Part shown: positions 54,164 through 62,900 of the stretch, one piece after another
Numbering within the stretch: the first letter of the stretch is position 1
Layout: each line of letters opens with the position of its first letter
Origin: Promethearchaeota archaeon Loki_b32
GTDB lineage: Archaea > Asgardarchaeota > Lokiarchaeia > Sigyniarchaeales > SOKP01
Assembly (NCBI GenBank): GCA_005223125.1
Contig: NJBH01000008.1
Coordinates: forward strand, 62,001-126,000
DNA length: 64,000 nucleotides
Direction: 5' to 3'
Notes under the pieces: model-generated
Database searches by the model: none
Told to the model about the DNA's origin: nothing
The model's input: the letters and a program-made list of their open reading frames with translations, nothing else
Made by a program: the position numbers and the translations under genes

Positions 54164-55186
54164 ATGACTGATTCGGAGTCGCCCTATTATCGTTCAAGTC
54201 ATCATGCTAAATCTTTGTACTTGAATGCTCAATCAATAGGCCTGTCTGCTGATGACAGGATTCAAATACAAGGCAAAATTGGTCTGATACATAGTATATT
54301 CCAGCGCGTAATCAACATCACCGTGTTGGAGAACCGATTGATCAGTTTGGTTGGACAAGAGGTAGGACAAGGACCGTTGAATATACTTGTGAACATTCCT
54401 AATCATATCAATCTGTCAACAATCGGGATAAAGAGGGGTGATATCGTAACACGAGTCGGTGAGTCAATAGTTATAGGTGAGAATGTTATTGTGATATCAA
54501 CCCAGTGGACTGAACTATGGGAGCCAAAGAGAAAATTTCCAGCTAGTCTGCAACCCCTTAAGACAATTATGGCAAACATAGAGATTATGAGAGATATTGC
54601 CCTTGCTTCTGATCACCTCAGTGGTTTAGGTGAATTAATTCCTTTCACCCACATTAACGGTCTTAAAGATTCCAAAACTGAAAAATTAGGTTCTGTTTCT
54701 CATTTGGCGTTACCTCATATTTCATCAATGCTCAAGGCAATAAAATCTGGTCATTCCCACGACATAATACGAATTACCAAACATCTTGTAGGATTGGGTC
54801 CAGGACTAACTCCTGCTGCTGATGATATGCTTCTCGGGTTAATGATTAGTATGTTGTATATTTCAGAAAACTTTAATGAAACGAGTATTGATGTCAAGAA
54901 AATCAATAAGGATATTATATCCATCATTTCAAGGAGGACTACAATTATAAGCGAAGAGTTCTTAAGAGAAGCTTCAGTTGGAAAAGTAAATGAAGCTGTC
55001 GCCTCTCTTATGGAGAATTTGTTGACTTCAAGACAAAGAGAGTTAGAGAATTCTGTTAGAAACATCTTGGATTTAGGTGGTACGTCTGGCACAGATACTG
55101 TGTTTGGAGTCATCCTAGGGTCACATTTAATGCTGATCGACATATACTATAATAGTAATAAAAATGAGGGTATTTTTCGCTTGTAG
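54164..55186 (+). CDS. DUF2877 protein (AllH/YlbF-like subunit)
   Basis: The 340-aa DUF2877 protein has SLVGQEVGQGPLNILV in the first part and the family hallmark LVGLGPGLTPAADDMLLGLMIS (about 205-226), then RQRELENSVRNILDLGGTSGTDTVFG. In E. coli the corresponding ylbF (allH) lies beside fdrA and ylbE, and the trio has been described as oxamate carbamoyltransferase. Here the gene lies with the transporter ATPase on the plus strand while fdrA and DUF1116 are on the minus strand. It ends inside a short converging reading frame. Confidence 0.88.
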   Translation: MTDSESPYYRSSHHAKSLYLNAQSIGLSADDRIQIQGKIGLIHSIFQRVINITVLENRLISLVGQEVGQGPLNILVNIPNHINLSTIGIKRGDIVTRVGESIVIGENVIVISTQWTELWEPKRKFPASLQPLKTIMANIEIMRDIALASDHLSGLGELIPFTHINGLKDSKTEKLGSVSHLALPHISSMLKAIKSGHSHDIIRITKHLVGLGPGLTPAADDMLLGLMISMLYISENFNETSIDVKKINKDIISIISRRTTIISEEFLREASVGKVNEAVASLMENLLTSRQRELENSVRNILDLGGTSGTDTVFGVILGSHLMLIDIYYNSNKNEGIFRL

Positions 55187-55396
55187 TTTTCGTATCTTTT
55201 CCAAAGTCTCAATACAAACTTGAATCCCCTTTTGATCTGGATTTACAATCATCCCATGTGCATTTTTACTTTTTTTTAGTTGAATTATTTCAGCATCGGT
55301 ATATTCGTTCCAATTATTTATAGGAAATATATGTATGCGCTCGCGGTTGATTCTAGGACTTTTGAAGTATATTGATTTTTTTCTTTTTTCTTTCAC
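55127..55396 (-). CDS. Questionable 89-aa protein overlapping the DUF2877 gene
   Basis: The minus-strand frame gives 89 residues (INRERIHIFPINNWNEYTDA ... HGMIVNPDQKGIQVCIETLE) with no recognised family. It overlaps the last 60 bases of the DUF2877 gene on the other strand, and its C-terminus is A/T noise. It may be a fragment of an older host gene at this site. It is kept because the centre reads like protein. Confidence 0.3.
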   Translation of the reverse strand: MKEKRKKSIYFKSPRINRERIHIFPINNWNEYTDAEIIQLKKSKNAHGMIVNPDQKGIQVCIETLEKIRKLQAKNTLIFITIIVYVDQH

Positions 55397-55491
55397 GAGA
55401 AAATATTTCCAAAATTTAATCCATCAATCCCATAAGAAAGAGGTTGACATATGATATCACTGTTTCTTTTTAATTAATTAATTAGAAAAAA

Positions 55492-56397
55492 TTATTTTTT
55501 AAAATGTGTACCGGTCTTTCCAAGGAGGGCATCTTGGATATGATCAATCGAGGTAATGATCGCTTGAGCGCCGCCTTGTTCAATAAAATTGACACACGCT
55601 TGGACTTTCGGTCCCATGCTTCCTTTCGGAAATTGCCCTTCGTCCAAAAATTTTGTTGCTTCGGGGATGGTCAATGAATCGACAAATTTTTCATCCGGTT
55701 GCATGAAATTGATGGCAACTTTTTCTACATCTGTGGCTATCAAGAGGATATCGGCCCCGATCTGTTCCCCGAGTTTGGCGGTAGCTAAATCTTTATCAAT
55801 AACCGCTTCGACTCCGTGAAGACGTTCATCCTTTTTATACACAGGGATTCCTCCCCCGCCACATGCGATGATAATAAACCCTTCTTCCATTAAATGCTTA
55901 ATTTCTCGCCATTGGTAGATTTTAATGGGTTTCGGTGATGGTACCACTCGGCGCCACCCCCGTGACGTGTTGACAAATCCCGGACGGGGATCTGGATAAG
56001 CAGGTCCAACAGGTTTTGTGGGGTTCTCAAATGCCGGATCATCTTTTTTTACCGAGGTATAAGTAAGCACCGTGAGAAAAAGTTTGTCATCGGATATACC
56101 TAGGCGCATTAGCTCTTCGTCCAGGGTGGATTCAATCATATACCCCATTTGACCTTGTGTCTGCGCCCCGATGATGGATAACGGCATTTTTGGGACCTCA
56201 TCACATGCTTCTTGTTGTAATAGTAAAGCCCCCGATTGAGGTCCATTCCCGTGAGTTATCACGATGCTGAATCGTTTCGAGAGTTCGGCAATGGAAGCAA
56301 CAGGTTTTCGAATGTTGGCAAATTGCTCTTCTGCTGTGCCTGCTTGGCCTTTTTGGATGAAGGCGTTCCCACCCAATGCGATGATTAATTTTTGCAT
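55492..56397 (-). CDS. arcC: Carbamate kinase
   Basis: The 301-aa carbamate kinase has the amino-acid-kinase N-terminus LIIALGGNAF (residues 3-12), THGNGPQSGALLLQ, the substrate loop with RGWRRVVPSPKP, IACGGGGIPV and AVIDKDLATAKLGEQIGAD, then GSMGPKVQACVNF. It makes ATP from carbamoyl phosphate and ADP. GC content and codon choice (GCC, GGC, CCG-rich) are clearly above those of the surrounding genes. It follows the FdrA genes on the same strand. In ureide breakdown it would harvest carbamoyl phosphate released by the FdrA/DUF1116/DUF2877 enzyme. Confidence 0.96.
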   Translation of the reverse strand: MQKLIIALGGNAFIQKGQAGTAEEQFANIRKPVASIAELSKRFSIVITHGNGPQSGALLLQQEACDEVPKMPLSIIGAQTQGQMGYMIESTLDEELMRLGISDDKLFLTVLTYTSVKKDDPAFENPTKPVGPAYPDPRPGFVNTSRGWRRVVPSPKPIKIYQWREIKHLMEEGFIIIACGGGGIPVYKKDERLHGVEAVIDKDLATAKLGEQIGADILLIATDVEKVAINFMQPDEKFVDSLTIPEATKFLDEGQFPKGSMGPKVQACVNFIEQGGAQAIITSIDHIQDALLGKTGTHFKK

Positions 56398-56405
56398 TAT
56401 TTTCC

Positions 56406-56582
56406 TCAGCTTCCTTCCAATTTTTCTAGGAATTTGAGGATATCAAGGTCGCCTCCAGCAGGAGGTCGCCAATTTACATGGATTACATCCACATTCTGTT
56501 TCTCCAAATCATCAGCAAACATTTCGATTCCAATATTGATGACCTTGAGTTCCTTGCTAAAAAGTTTTTCTTTCTCAGTCAT
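56406..56582 (-). CDS. 58-aa FdrA-associated small protein
   Basis: A 59-codon frame with start ATG overlaps the fdrA stop as TAATG, a coupling arrangement. It encodes LKVINIGIEMFADDLEKQNV, then DVIHVNWRPPAGGDLDILKFL. The VINIGLE...VVHVDWRPPAGGD pattern is known as a short protein or domain beside or fused to FdrA/YlbE in bacterial clusters. Its conservation and coupling make it a real subunit. It is easily missed because of its size. Confidence 0.8.
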   Translation of the reverse strand: MTEKEKLFSKELKVINIGIEMFADDLEKQNVDVIHVNWRPPAGGDLDILKFLEKLEGS

Positions 56583-58156
56583 TAGAACACCTCCTCAAAA
56601 AGTTTATCTTGTATAGCACCTCTAGTCGCAATTAGTGCTGCCAATCTGGCTGCTTGTGCGTTACTGGGCATAATTATCACACCTACATCCTCCAGAAGCT
56701 TATATTGTTTATCAAATTCTTGATGATCAAGGGATGTACCCACGATGGAAGCCATGACAGACAAGTACCTCCCGTTACGTTCAGCATATGCTTTTACTTC
56801 TTGTATGGGTGATATGAGTTCGGCTGCGGGGTTATCATGAGACCCATACCCTAGAACGACATCCAAGAGAATAACAGCGGTCTCAGGGTCATTTCCTTCT
56901 TTGATTATTCTTTGATTACGGAGTGTGTAATCAATCATTGGGTGTGGTCTACCAATTACGAATTCTTCCGCACCCATGTCCACACAAGTATGGTTCTTGC
57001 TTAAAGTTGAATCTTCTAGCATCAAATGAGGTTTCAGGGGTGAATTGGAGAAAATTTCTCCGAGCAGAGGTGTTATAAGAATCAACGTTTCATAGGAGAG
57101 AGTTCCACCTGTATAAAGACCCCGTACGAAGTTCTGATTAGCAACCAATCTATCCCATTCAGATCGGGCGATAGAAAGAATTTCTTCTCTTGAAGCAGTA
57201 AATATATTTTTTATTACTTGTTTTCCTTGTACAAGAGCACAAGCTGTGGTGGCTGCATCTTCTAATGTTTTGGCGGCAGTATAACCTTGATTTTCAATAT
57301 CACCACCAAGAAAATTCACTATTACTGGCTTACTGGATTGACGTGCGATTTTTAGTACTTTTTCACTAATCTCTTGATTGGGTGGCTTAGAAATGAGAAC
57401 GATAACTTTGGTTTCATCATCTTGTTCTAGGCGTTTTATGCCTTCAATCATCATGATGCCTCCTACAGTTTTTGAGAGGTCATTTCCACCAATTCCAATT
57501 GCTTGGGATATACCAAAACCCTCATTATGTATCAGAGTGGAAACCTGTTGCAATCCTGTTCCAGCTGCTGCTACTATTCCAATATTCCCTTGATTAACGA
57601 CATTCCCAAAGCCCAAGACTATATTATTGATAATTGCAGTCCCACAGTCAGGACCCATGACCAAGAGACCTTTTTCCAGAGCTAATTGTTTGAGCTCTAA
57701 TTCATCTTCAAGAGATACATTACTGCTGAAGATAAAAACATTAAGTCCTTTTCTAAGTGCTTTCGACGCTTCTCTCTTGGCATATACCCCCGGTACTGAT
57801 ATAATTACTAGATTTGCGTCACGCATATTTCTAAGTGCGGAATCAAGTGTCTTGGGGACTATTTTATTCTTATCTTTTGAAACTCGATTTGTAAGGAGCC
57901 TGTCAACTTCAGAGAGCGCATGAGCCATGCTTTTTTCATCTTGAGTATCTAGAGCTATCACTAGGTCGTTTGGACTTGCCTTTCTGGCATCTTCGGTTAG
58001 AAGATTCAAGGCATTCAGAAAATTCTTGTTGGTAGGTGTGCCCATGACAACACCAGCTTGTAACACCCCATCGAGCTCAGTAACTTTGTTAGATAGTCTC
58101 ATTAGAATCACAGAGTCTCGATACGTGTCTTTACGAATAATTACAGTTACAGTCAT
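56582..58156 (-). CDS. fdrA: FdrA protein (acyl-CoA synthetase-like; AllF-type)
   Basis: The 524-aa protein has the FdrA pattern: MTVTVIIRKDTYRDSVILM, a CoA-binding-like Rossmann part (LLVMGPDCGTAIINNIVLGF, GNIGIVAAAGTGLQQVS, GIGGNDLSKTVGG) and succinyl-CoA-ligase-like late regions (GLYTGGTLSYE, GRPHPMIDYTLRN, ILLDVVLGYGSHDNPA). In the allantoin region of enterobacteria fdrA (allF) accompanies ylbE and ylbF. The enzyme is described as releasing carbamoyl phosphate from oxalurate to leave oxamate. Neighbours here agree. Confidence 0.93.
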   Translation of the reverse strand: MTVTVIIRKDTYRDSVILMRLSNKVTELDGVLQAGVVMGTPTNKNFLNALNLLTEDARKASPNDLVIALDTQDEKSMAHALSEVDRLLTNRVSKDKNKIVPKTLDSALRNMRDANLVIISVPGVYAKREASKALRKGLNVFIFSSNVSLEDELELKQLALEKGLLVMGPDCGTAIINNIVLGFGNVVNQGNIGIVAAAGTGLQQVSTLIHNEGFGISQAIGIGGNDLSKTVGGIMMIEGIKRLEQDDETKVIVLISKPPNQEISEKVLKIARQSSKPVIVNFLGGDIENQGYTAAKTLEDAATTACALVQGKQVIKNIFTASREEILSIARSEWDRLVANQNFVRGLYTGGTLSYETLILITPLLGEIFSNSPLKPHLMLEDSTLSKNHTCVDMGAEEFVIGRPHPMIDYTLRNQRIIKEGNDPETAVILLDVVLGYGSHDNPAAELISPIQEVKAYAERNGRYLSVMASIVGTSLDHQEFDKQYKLLEDVGVIIMPSNAQAARLAALIATRGAIQDKLFEEVF

Positions 58157-58168
58157 ATTATAATACCT

Positions 58169-59089
58169 TCATTTTCTCCAATACGGGACAGTTAGTGCAG
58201 ATGGAGCTTTTGTTGTCCCTCTAAATAGTACAATTACTACTAAGGCCACAAGATAGGGCATAATCAAGACTAAGTAGTTCCAATTGCTTGGGATATAACC
58301 CCCGCCTATTAGATTAGCCGCTACAGAATATCCTAAGCCAAATATCAGACTACCCAAAATGGCTCTGTAAGGACTCCAGCGTGAAAAAATTACAACAATT
58401 ATGGCGATCCAGCCACGTCCTCCTGCAATACCGCTATCATAAAGCCCTAGGTATCCCAATGATAGATATGCACCAGCCAAACCTGCCATTGCCCCGCTAA
58501 AAATGTCACAAAGATGTCTAATCAGGTTAACATTAATACCAGCCGCATCACACGCTTCAGGATTCTCTCCAACCGCTCTGATTTTGAGACCCAACGTAGT
58601 TTTGTATAGGATCAACCCGAAAACAATCGCTAGGAAGTAGGCGAGATAGACAAATGCATTATGTTGAAACAAAATCTCCCCAAGCACAGGAATATCGCTC
58701 AGAAAAGGGATATAGATAGAGGGTAGGGTAGTTACAATTGGAACTGTTTTTTTAAGGACAATATTATAAAGAAAGTTAGCTAAACCAGCAGCTAAGGACA
58801 GGATTAGTAATCCAGCTATCAATTGATTGACTCTCATTTTGACACAGGTAAGGCTATGAATCAATCCAACACCTGCACCCGAAACAATAGCTGCAAGTGT
58901 GCCTAAGATGTAATCCCCAGTTTCGAAAGTTACCCACAAACCGACGAAAGCCCCGAGCGTGATTATTGCCTCGAGCCCTAAGTTGATTACTCCTGCTCGC
59001 TCATTATAAACTTCGCCAATGGAAACAAAGAGAATCGTAACTGAAAGTAAAACACCTCCTGCAAGGATCGATGTAATAAATTCTATCAT
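58169..59089 (-). CDS. BMP-family ABC importer permease (YufQ-like)
   Basis: This integral membrane protein of about 306 aa starts at ATG 59089 (MIEFITSILAGGVLLSVTIL), since that codon overlaps the upstream permease stop as ATGA. A longer form from 59113 is less likely. It has the family segment VSIGEVYNERAGVINLGLEAIITLGAFVG and the EAA-like loop KIRAVGENPEACDAAGINV. About eight to nine transmembrane helices. It forms the channel with the 59086 permease for import of a nucleoside-like or ureide-like solute. Confidence 0.93.
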   Translation of the reverse strand: MIEFITSILAGGVLLSVTILFVSIGEVYNERAGVINLGLEAIITLGAFVGLWVTFETGDYILGTLAAIVSGAGVGLIHSLTCVKMRVNQLIAGLLILSLAAGLANFLYNIVLKKTVPIVTTLPSIYIPFLSDIPVLGEILFQHNAFVYLAYFLAIVFGLILYKTTLGLKIRAVGENPEACDAAGINVNLIRHLCDIFSGAMAGLAGAYLSLGYLGLYDSGIAGGRGWIAIIVVIFSRWSPYRAILGSLIFGLGYSVAANLIGGGYIPSNWNYLVLIMPYLVALVVIVLFRGTTKAPSALTVPYWRK

Positions 59090-60108
59090 GATGATTTCCT
59101 CGTAGTCATCCATTTTTGAACTATCAAGACAGTGAGCACTAGCACTGCCACCATAATGAAAATGATATCAACAGGGATTCCTGCCCCCCGCTGCATAGAT
59201 TCTCCTCCGATTTGTAGAACTGCAAAGAAGAAAGCAGCAAAAATTACACCAATGGGATGAAAGATTCCCAAAGCTGCTACTGCTATTCCTTGAAAGCCAA
59301 AACCAGGAGAAAAACCCCTAATCAAGTAATGATGTACACCAAATACTTCCAGTACCCCTGCTATTCCAGCTATTCCCCCACTTAGCAGTCCTGCAGTAAT
59401 CACAACCCTTGTTACGTTAACCCCTCCATGTTCGGAAGCCCTTGGATTTTGTCCAACAGCTCTAATTTTATATCCTATTGTTGTTTTATACATAATTATA
59501 TAGATAATCAAAGCTATAATGACCACTAGAAAGATACCTACATGAAGCCTGTATTTGGGATCTAACAAAGGCAACCAAGTTGACTCTGGAAGGAAAGGTG
59601 TTCTTGGATTGAACGTATTTGGATCCTTGAGCGGCCCAATAGTGAGCCAAGCGATTACAAACATCGCAATGAAGTTCATAACAACAGTTGGAAATATTTC
59701 GTTAATTCCCAGCTTGGTCTTCATGATAAGTGGGATTGCCAACCATAACACACCTCCCATGAAACCTGCAATAAATATCAATGGTAGTGCGATAAAGCTA
59801 GGTACTATTTCCATCCTAGCACCAATCAAATACGCTAGAAGCCCACCAATGTAGAGCTGCCCCTCGACACCTAAATTCATGAATCGAGCTTTGAGAGCAA
59901 TCAGGAAAGCCAATGCGGTCAGTAGTAGCGGAATAAAGCGGATTAGCGTTTCACTAATGCTATTGGGTCTACCAAAAGCACCGGTAGGTATTGATACTAA
60001 AGCGCTGATAGGATCGTAGCCCAACAATAGTAGGGTGACAGAGAAGACAAGTATGGCCAAAAACAATCCAATTGGATAAGATAAGTAATTTTGGTATTTC
60101 TTCACCAT
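59086..60108 (-). CDS. BMP-family ABC importer permease (YufP-like)
   Basis: The 340-aa membrane protein shows the YufP pattern: LIRFIPLLLTALAFLIALKARFMNLGVEGQLYIGG and the coupling loop GYKIRAVGQNPRASEHGGVNV. About eight to nine helices. It overlaps the next permease by four bases and follows the DUF1116 gene by 38 bases, so the minus-strand genes from DUF1116 to carbamate kinase are one operon. Confidence 0.93.
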   Translation of the reverse strand: MVKKYQNYLSYPIGLFLAILVFSVTLLLLGYDPISALVSIPTGAFGRPNSISETLIRFIPLLLTALAFLIALKARFMNLGVEGQLYIGGLLAYLIGARMEIVPSFIALPLIFIAGFMGGVLWLAIPLIMKTKLGINEIFPTVVMNFIAMFVIAWLTIGPLKDPNTFNPRTPFLPESTWLPLLDPKYRLHVGIFLVVIIALIIYIIMYKTTIGYKIRAVGQNPRASEHGGVNVTRVVITAGLLSGGIAGIAGVLEVFGVHHYLIRGFSPGFGFQGIAVAALGIFHPIGVIFAAFFFAVLQIGGESMQRGAGIPVDIIFIMVAVLVLTVLIVQKWMTTRKSS

Positions 60109-60146
60109 ATAAAATCAGCCATTCTGTGTTCACAATCGTTGTTTTA

Positions 60147-61397
60147 CTATGTATACTTCTCAGCAAAGGCGACTAAAGCTCCTTTAAAACATTCCATCGG
60201 AGCGTCAGCCCTACCCCCTCCGATCATGGGGTGGCCACCGTCCTTGTGAGCCATACCAGTATTTATGATAGGTAATATTCCTGTTTCAACGACCTTCCTT
60301 ATGTCAATCCCCACAGGAACACCAATGAAATCAAGGTAAGGGATCTGAAATAGCGAGTCCTCTGTTTGGGTGATTTCATACATCTGTTTAGTGCGCTCAA
60401 TAGCATCTTCGAAATCTCTTCCTATGAATCTTGCGTGACCAGGGGCTGCTGGTGCTGCTAATCCTCCAAAACCTCTCGTTTCTGAGATGGCACTATCTCC
60501 AAGGTCTAATGTAGAGTCTTCTTGTCGATATCCAGGGAAGGTATACCCAATTATCGTCCCCGCAGGCCCAGTAAACCATTCATTCCCAAGTCCGCTGACT
60601 TGAATACCAAAATCCACTCCATTTCTGGACATTGCACTTACTATTGTACTGTACTTGATGTTCTTGGCTGGATCCATCATTGCCTTGCAGGATGCCATCA
60701 TCAGGTTTCCTCCATACCAGCGTCCTTGGTGGGTGTTGAAGTACTCCCCAACTTGAGCAAGAGTATCTTTATCGAAATCTGTCTTCACAATATGTGGTAG
60801 AAGACCACTCACAAAGACACACCTAGTACCATCTAACTTGCCATGAAGCTCATCACCCATCTGTATGCCGGTTGCAAGTATTTCCTTAAGGTTAATCCCA
60901 CCCGCCTCCTTGATAGTTGCTTTCAATACTGGTGCAAGTGTATTTCGTACAAAATCAAGCTCGTCGATTGTCTCATACTTATTACCGAAAGCTGTCAAAC
61001 TTGTTTGTTGAAGGCAATAAGAAGTGTTACCATGCACCGGATTCTTAACTACAAGAACTGGAAGGGATGCCGATGTAGCTCCGCACATTCCGCTAACTGC
61101 ATCGTAGTTGTGGTTGGGTTCGATTGTAACTTCTCCAGTTTCAGCTAGTCTTGCAGCTTTTTCAGGTGTGTCAGCTAATCCTTCATACATTATCAGATTT
61201 GTAATTGCATATTTCTGTGTATGACACATCCTTTCCCACTCAATTGGTGGTCCTGCATGTGTAAATAAATCACTCTTAAAACCTGGGATAATTTTACCCG
61301 CAGATTCAATATCAACGAGGTTACATTCAGCGGATAGTATCCTCTTGACTGCCTCTTCATTCGCTTCTTCAATTTTGGAACTTATCGAATTTGTCAT
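60147..61397 (-). CDS. DUF1116 protein (YlbE/AllG-like)
   Basis: The 416-aa DUF1116 protein starts MTNSISSKIEEANEEAVKRI and has GPPIEWERMCHTQKYAITN, VLVVKNPVHGNTSYC, HQGRWYGGNLMMASCKAMMDP and SRNGVDFGIQVSGLGNEWFTGPA, which are the strongly conserved blocks of YlbE. In E. coli ylbE (allG) is a subunit of the oxamate carbamoyltransferase with FdrA and YlbF. It is first in the minus-strand operon and shares a 206-base divergent promoter region with the binding protein gene. Confidence 0.92.
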   Translation of the reverse strand: MTNSISSKIEEANEEAVKRILSAECNLVDIESAGKIIPGFKSDLFTHAGPPIEWERMCHTQKYAITNLIMYEGLADTPEKAARLAETGEVTIEPNHNYDAVSGMCGATSASLPVLVVKNPVHGNTSYCLQQTSLTAFGNKYETIDELDFVRNTLAPVLKATIKEAGGINLKEILATGIQMGDELHGKLDGTRCVFVSGLLPHIVKTDFDKDTLAQVGEYFNTHQGRWYGGNLMMASCKAMMDPAKNIKYSTIVSAMSRNGVDFGIQVSGLGNEWFTGPAGTIIGYTFPGYRQEDSTLDLGDSAISETRGFGGLAAPAAPGHARFIGRDFEDAIERTKQMYEITQTEDSLFQIPYLDFIGVPVGIDIRKVVETGILPIINTGMAHKDGGHPMIGGGRADAPMECFKGALVAFAEKYT

Positions 61398-61485
61398 TTC
61401 AAATCATTACTCTTATAATTGTGATTTTATCAATCAACTATTTTATAATATTTATATTTTTTTAGTCGATTCCAAGGTTAATAGA

Positions 61486-61592
61486 AATGATCGATGATTA
61501 ATAAATATCATGATTAATAAATGATCGTTGACTAATAGATATGATCAATGATTAATAAATGATCAATAGAAAAGATTAATAGAAATAATAGG
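61486..61592. repeat. Tandem ATGATCNATGATTAATAA repeats in the divergent promoter
   Basis: About five imperfect copies of an 18-20 base unit, ATGATCGATGATTAATAAAT and variants, lie between the divergent DUF1116 and binding-protein genes. ATGATC..GATTAAT forms small dyads in each unit. Serial copies in a divergent promoter are typical of a repressor or activator binding array, but plain tandem-repeat expansion is also possible. Confidence 0.7.
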
Positions 61593-61603
61593 ATAGATAA
61601 AAA

Positions 61604-62845
61604 ATGAAATTAAAAATAAATATGAAGTGGAGATTCCCCATAATCGTCATGACGGTAATACTTGTGCTTTCAATGGTGGTCCCAAATACAACAGTGATCA
61701 CAAATGACGAAGTACAAACTGAGACACCTTTCACTCCGAGGCCCAGTATAGGACCACCATATAAGGCTGCTCTCATGGTAGGTGGAGATGAAACCGACCT
61801 GGGATTCTCTTGGGTGGCAATACAAGGTATGTACGCACTGGAGTCCATTTATGGTTGGAATATAAGCATATCACGCCAAGTAGCATTTAACGATCAGTAT
61901 GGTGTAGCTAGTTTTTACGGTGCTGAAGGATATGATGTGGTTTTCATGGTGGGAGGTCAATTCATATCAACTTCCTACTTCTCGGGGGTTGCTGAACTAT
62001 ACAATGAAACCTTATTTGTTCAGATACCCGGTCTTAACCCATACGCACCTGTACCAGATAATGTTGTGGGTCTTCATCCCGCTTTCCAGACAGAAGGTCA
62101 CTACCTAGCTGGAGTACTTGCAGGGTTGATGACAGAAACCAATAATCTGGGAGTAGTTTTTGGAGAATGGTATGAATACCTGTCAATGGAATTCTATGCT
62201 TTTAAAGCTGGCGTTGAGAGTATTAACGATGTCGCTTGCGTGTTTGCTAGAGTTGCTTATGATTGGGGTGATGCTGCGCTTGGTAAACAGATCACGGAAG
62301 CGCTAATAGAACAAAAAAATGTTGATATTGTTGTCCAGGTAGCTGATACAACCGGAAGAGGAGTTATCGCTGCTTGCATAGAGACTGATATTGCAGTAAT
62401 CGGAACGGTTGCTGATCAATATAGCTTAGCACCTTTAAACACAATGACTAGTATTGGGATGGATACACAACGCTTGATGGAGATAGTCGTGCAGAGAATC
62501 GAGAATGGAACAGCCATGTCAGTTCTGGGTAATACATCTTGGGAATTAAATATTGGTAACTACCTATATCCTTACCATCATTATAATGATACAATCCCTC
62601 AGTCAGTGAAAGATCAAGTTGATGAAGCCAAAGCCGGTATTGCTAATGGTACAATCATAGTCCCCCAAATATGGGTAGAGGGATCAGACCCCCCAGTAGA
62701 TCCTACAGACTGCCCCACAGCTGGCGACGATGTGATACCTGGATTCCCCCCTTTTTACTTAGCGTTAGCGTTTGCAACAACGCTTGGTGTGATGCTGCTA
62801 TTGGTAAACAAATCACGGAGAATCGTTAATAAACGCAAATCTTAA
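61604..62845 (+). CDS. BMP-family substrate-binding protein, membrane anchored
   Basis: The 413-aa protein has an N-terminal signal (IVMTVILVLSMVVPNTTVI), the periplasmic-binding domain of the BMP (PnrA/Med) family (KAALMVGGDETDLGFSWVAIQGM, GYDVVFMVGGQFIS, VVGLHPAFQTEGHYLAGVLAG, GVVFGEWYEYL, GTVADQYSLAP) and a C-terminal transmembrane helix (FYLALAFATTLGVMLLLV) with a basic tail. C-terminal anchoring fits an archaeal cell surface. It delivers the solute to the two permeases and ATPase of the island. Nucleosides are the usual BMP ligands; here a ureide is suggested by the catabolic neighbours. Confidence 0.92.
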   Translation: MKLKINMKWRFPIIVMTVILVLSMVVPNTTVITNDEVQTETPFTPRPSIGPPYKAALMVGGDETDLGFSWVAIQGMYALESIYGWNISISRQVAFNDQYGVASFYGAEGYDVVFMVGGQFISTSYFSGVAELYNETLFVQIPGLNPYAPVPDNVVGLHPAFQTEGHYLAGVLAGLMTETNNLGVVFGEWYEYLSMEFYAFKAGVESINDVACVFARVAYDWGDAALGKQITEALIEQKNVDIVVQVADTTGRGVIAACIETDIAVIGTVADQYSLAPLNTMTSIGMDTQRLMEIVVQRIENGTAMSVLGNTSWELNIGNYLYPYHHYNDTIPQSVKDQVDEAKAGIANGTIIVPQIWVEGSDPPVDPTDCPTAGDDVIPGFPPFYLALAFATTLGVMLLLVNKSRRIVNKRKS

Positions 62846-62900
62846 TTCCGCTCCTACGGAGCTGAATGCCTAATTTGACTGATTAAATCGGTTTTTTTTT
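62841..62900. repeat. Right inverted repeat of the island
   Basis: Reverse complement matches 52240-52297: CTTAATTCCGCTCCTACGGA then GCTGAAT, and ACTGATTAAATCGGT before a run of eleven T. The first bases overlap the stop of the binding-protein gene. Each half can form a hairpin, and on the plus strand the T-run makes it a plausible terminator for the binding-protein gene as well. Confidence 0.75.

Larger units (their letters stand above)
52240..62900. mobile_element. Island with BMP-type transporter and FdrA/carbamate-kinase genes, flanked by inverted repeats
   Basis: The region between the two inverted repeats (52240-52297 and 62841-62900) holds nine clear genes that form one functional set. 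It shows higher GC and less A/T-skewed codon use than the flanks. Gene relics sit on both sides (a thioredoxin fragment to the left, an ATPase relic to the right). No transposase or integrase is inside, so a complete mobile element is not shown; an acquired gene block is the safest reading. Confidence 0.55.

Noticed and set aside
54751-55143. 130-aa minus-strand frame inside the DUF2877 gene
   Set aside because: It lies wholly antisense to the conserved GLGPGLTPAADD region, whose plus-strand reading is clearly the real one.
61486-61592. Repeat array as a CRISPR
   Set aside because: Units are 18-20 bases, contiguous and without spacers; no cas genes are present.
62841-62900. Right inverted repeat as a plain intrinsic terminator only
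   Set aside because: Hairpin plus T-run suits a terminator, but the extended match with 52240-52297, where no gene ends, needs another explanation; both readings are kept open.
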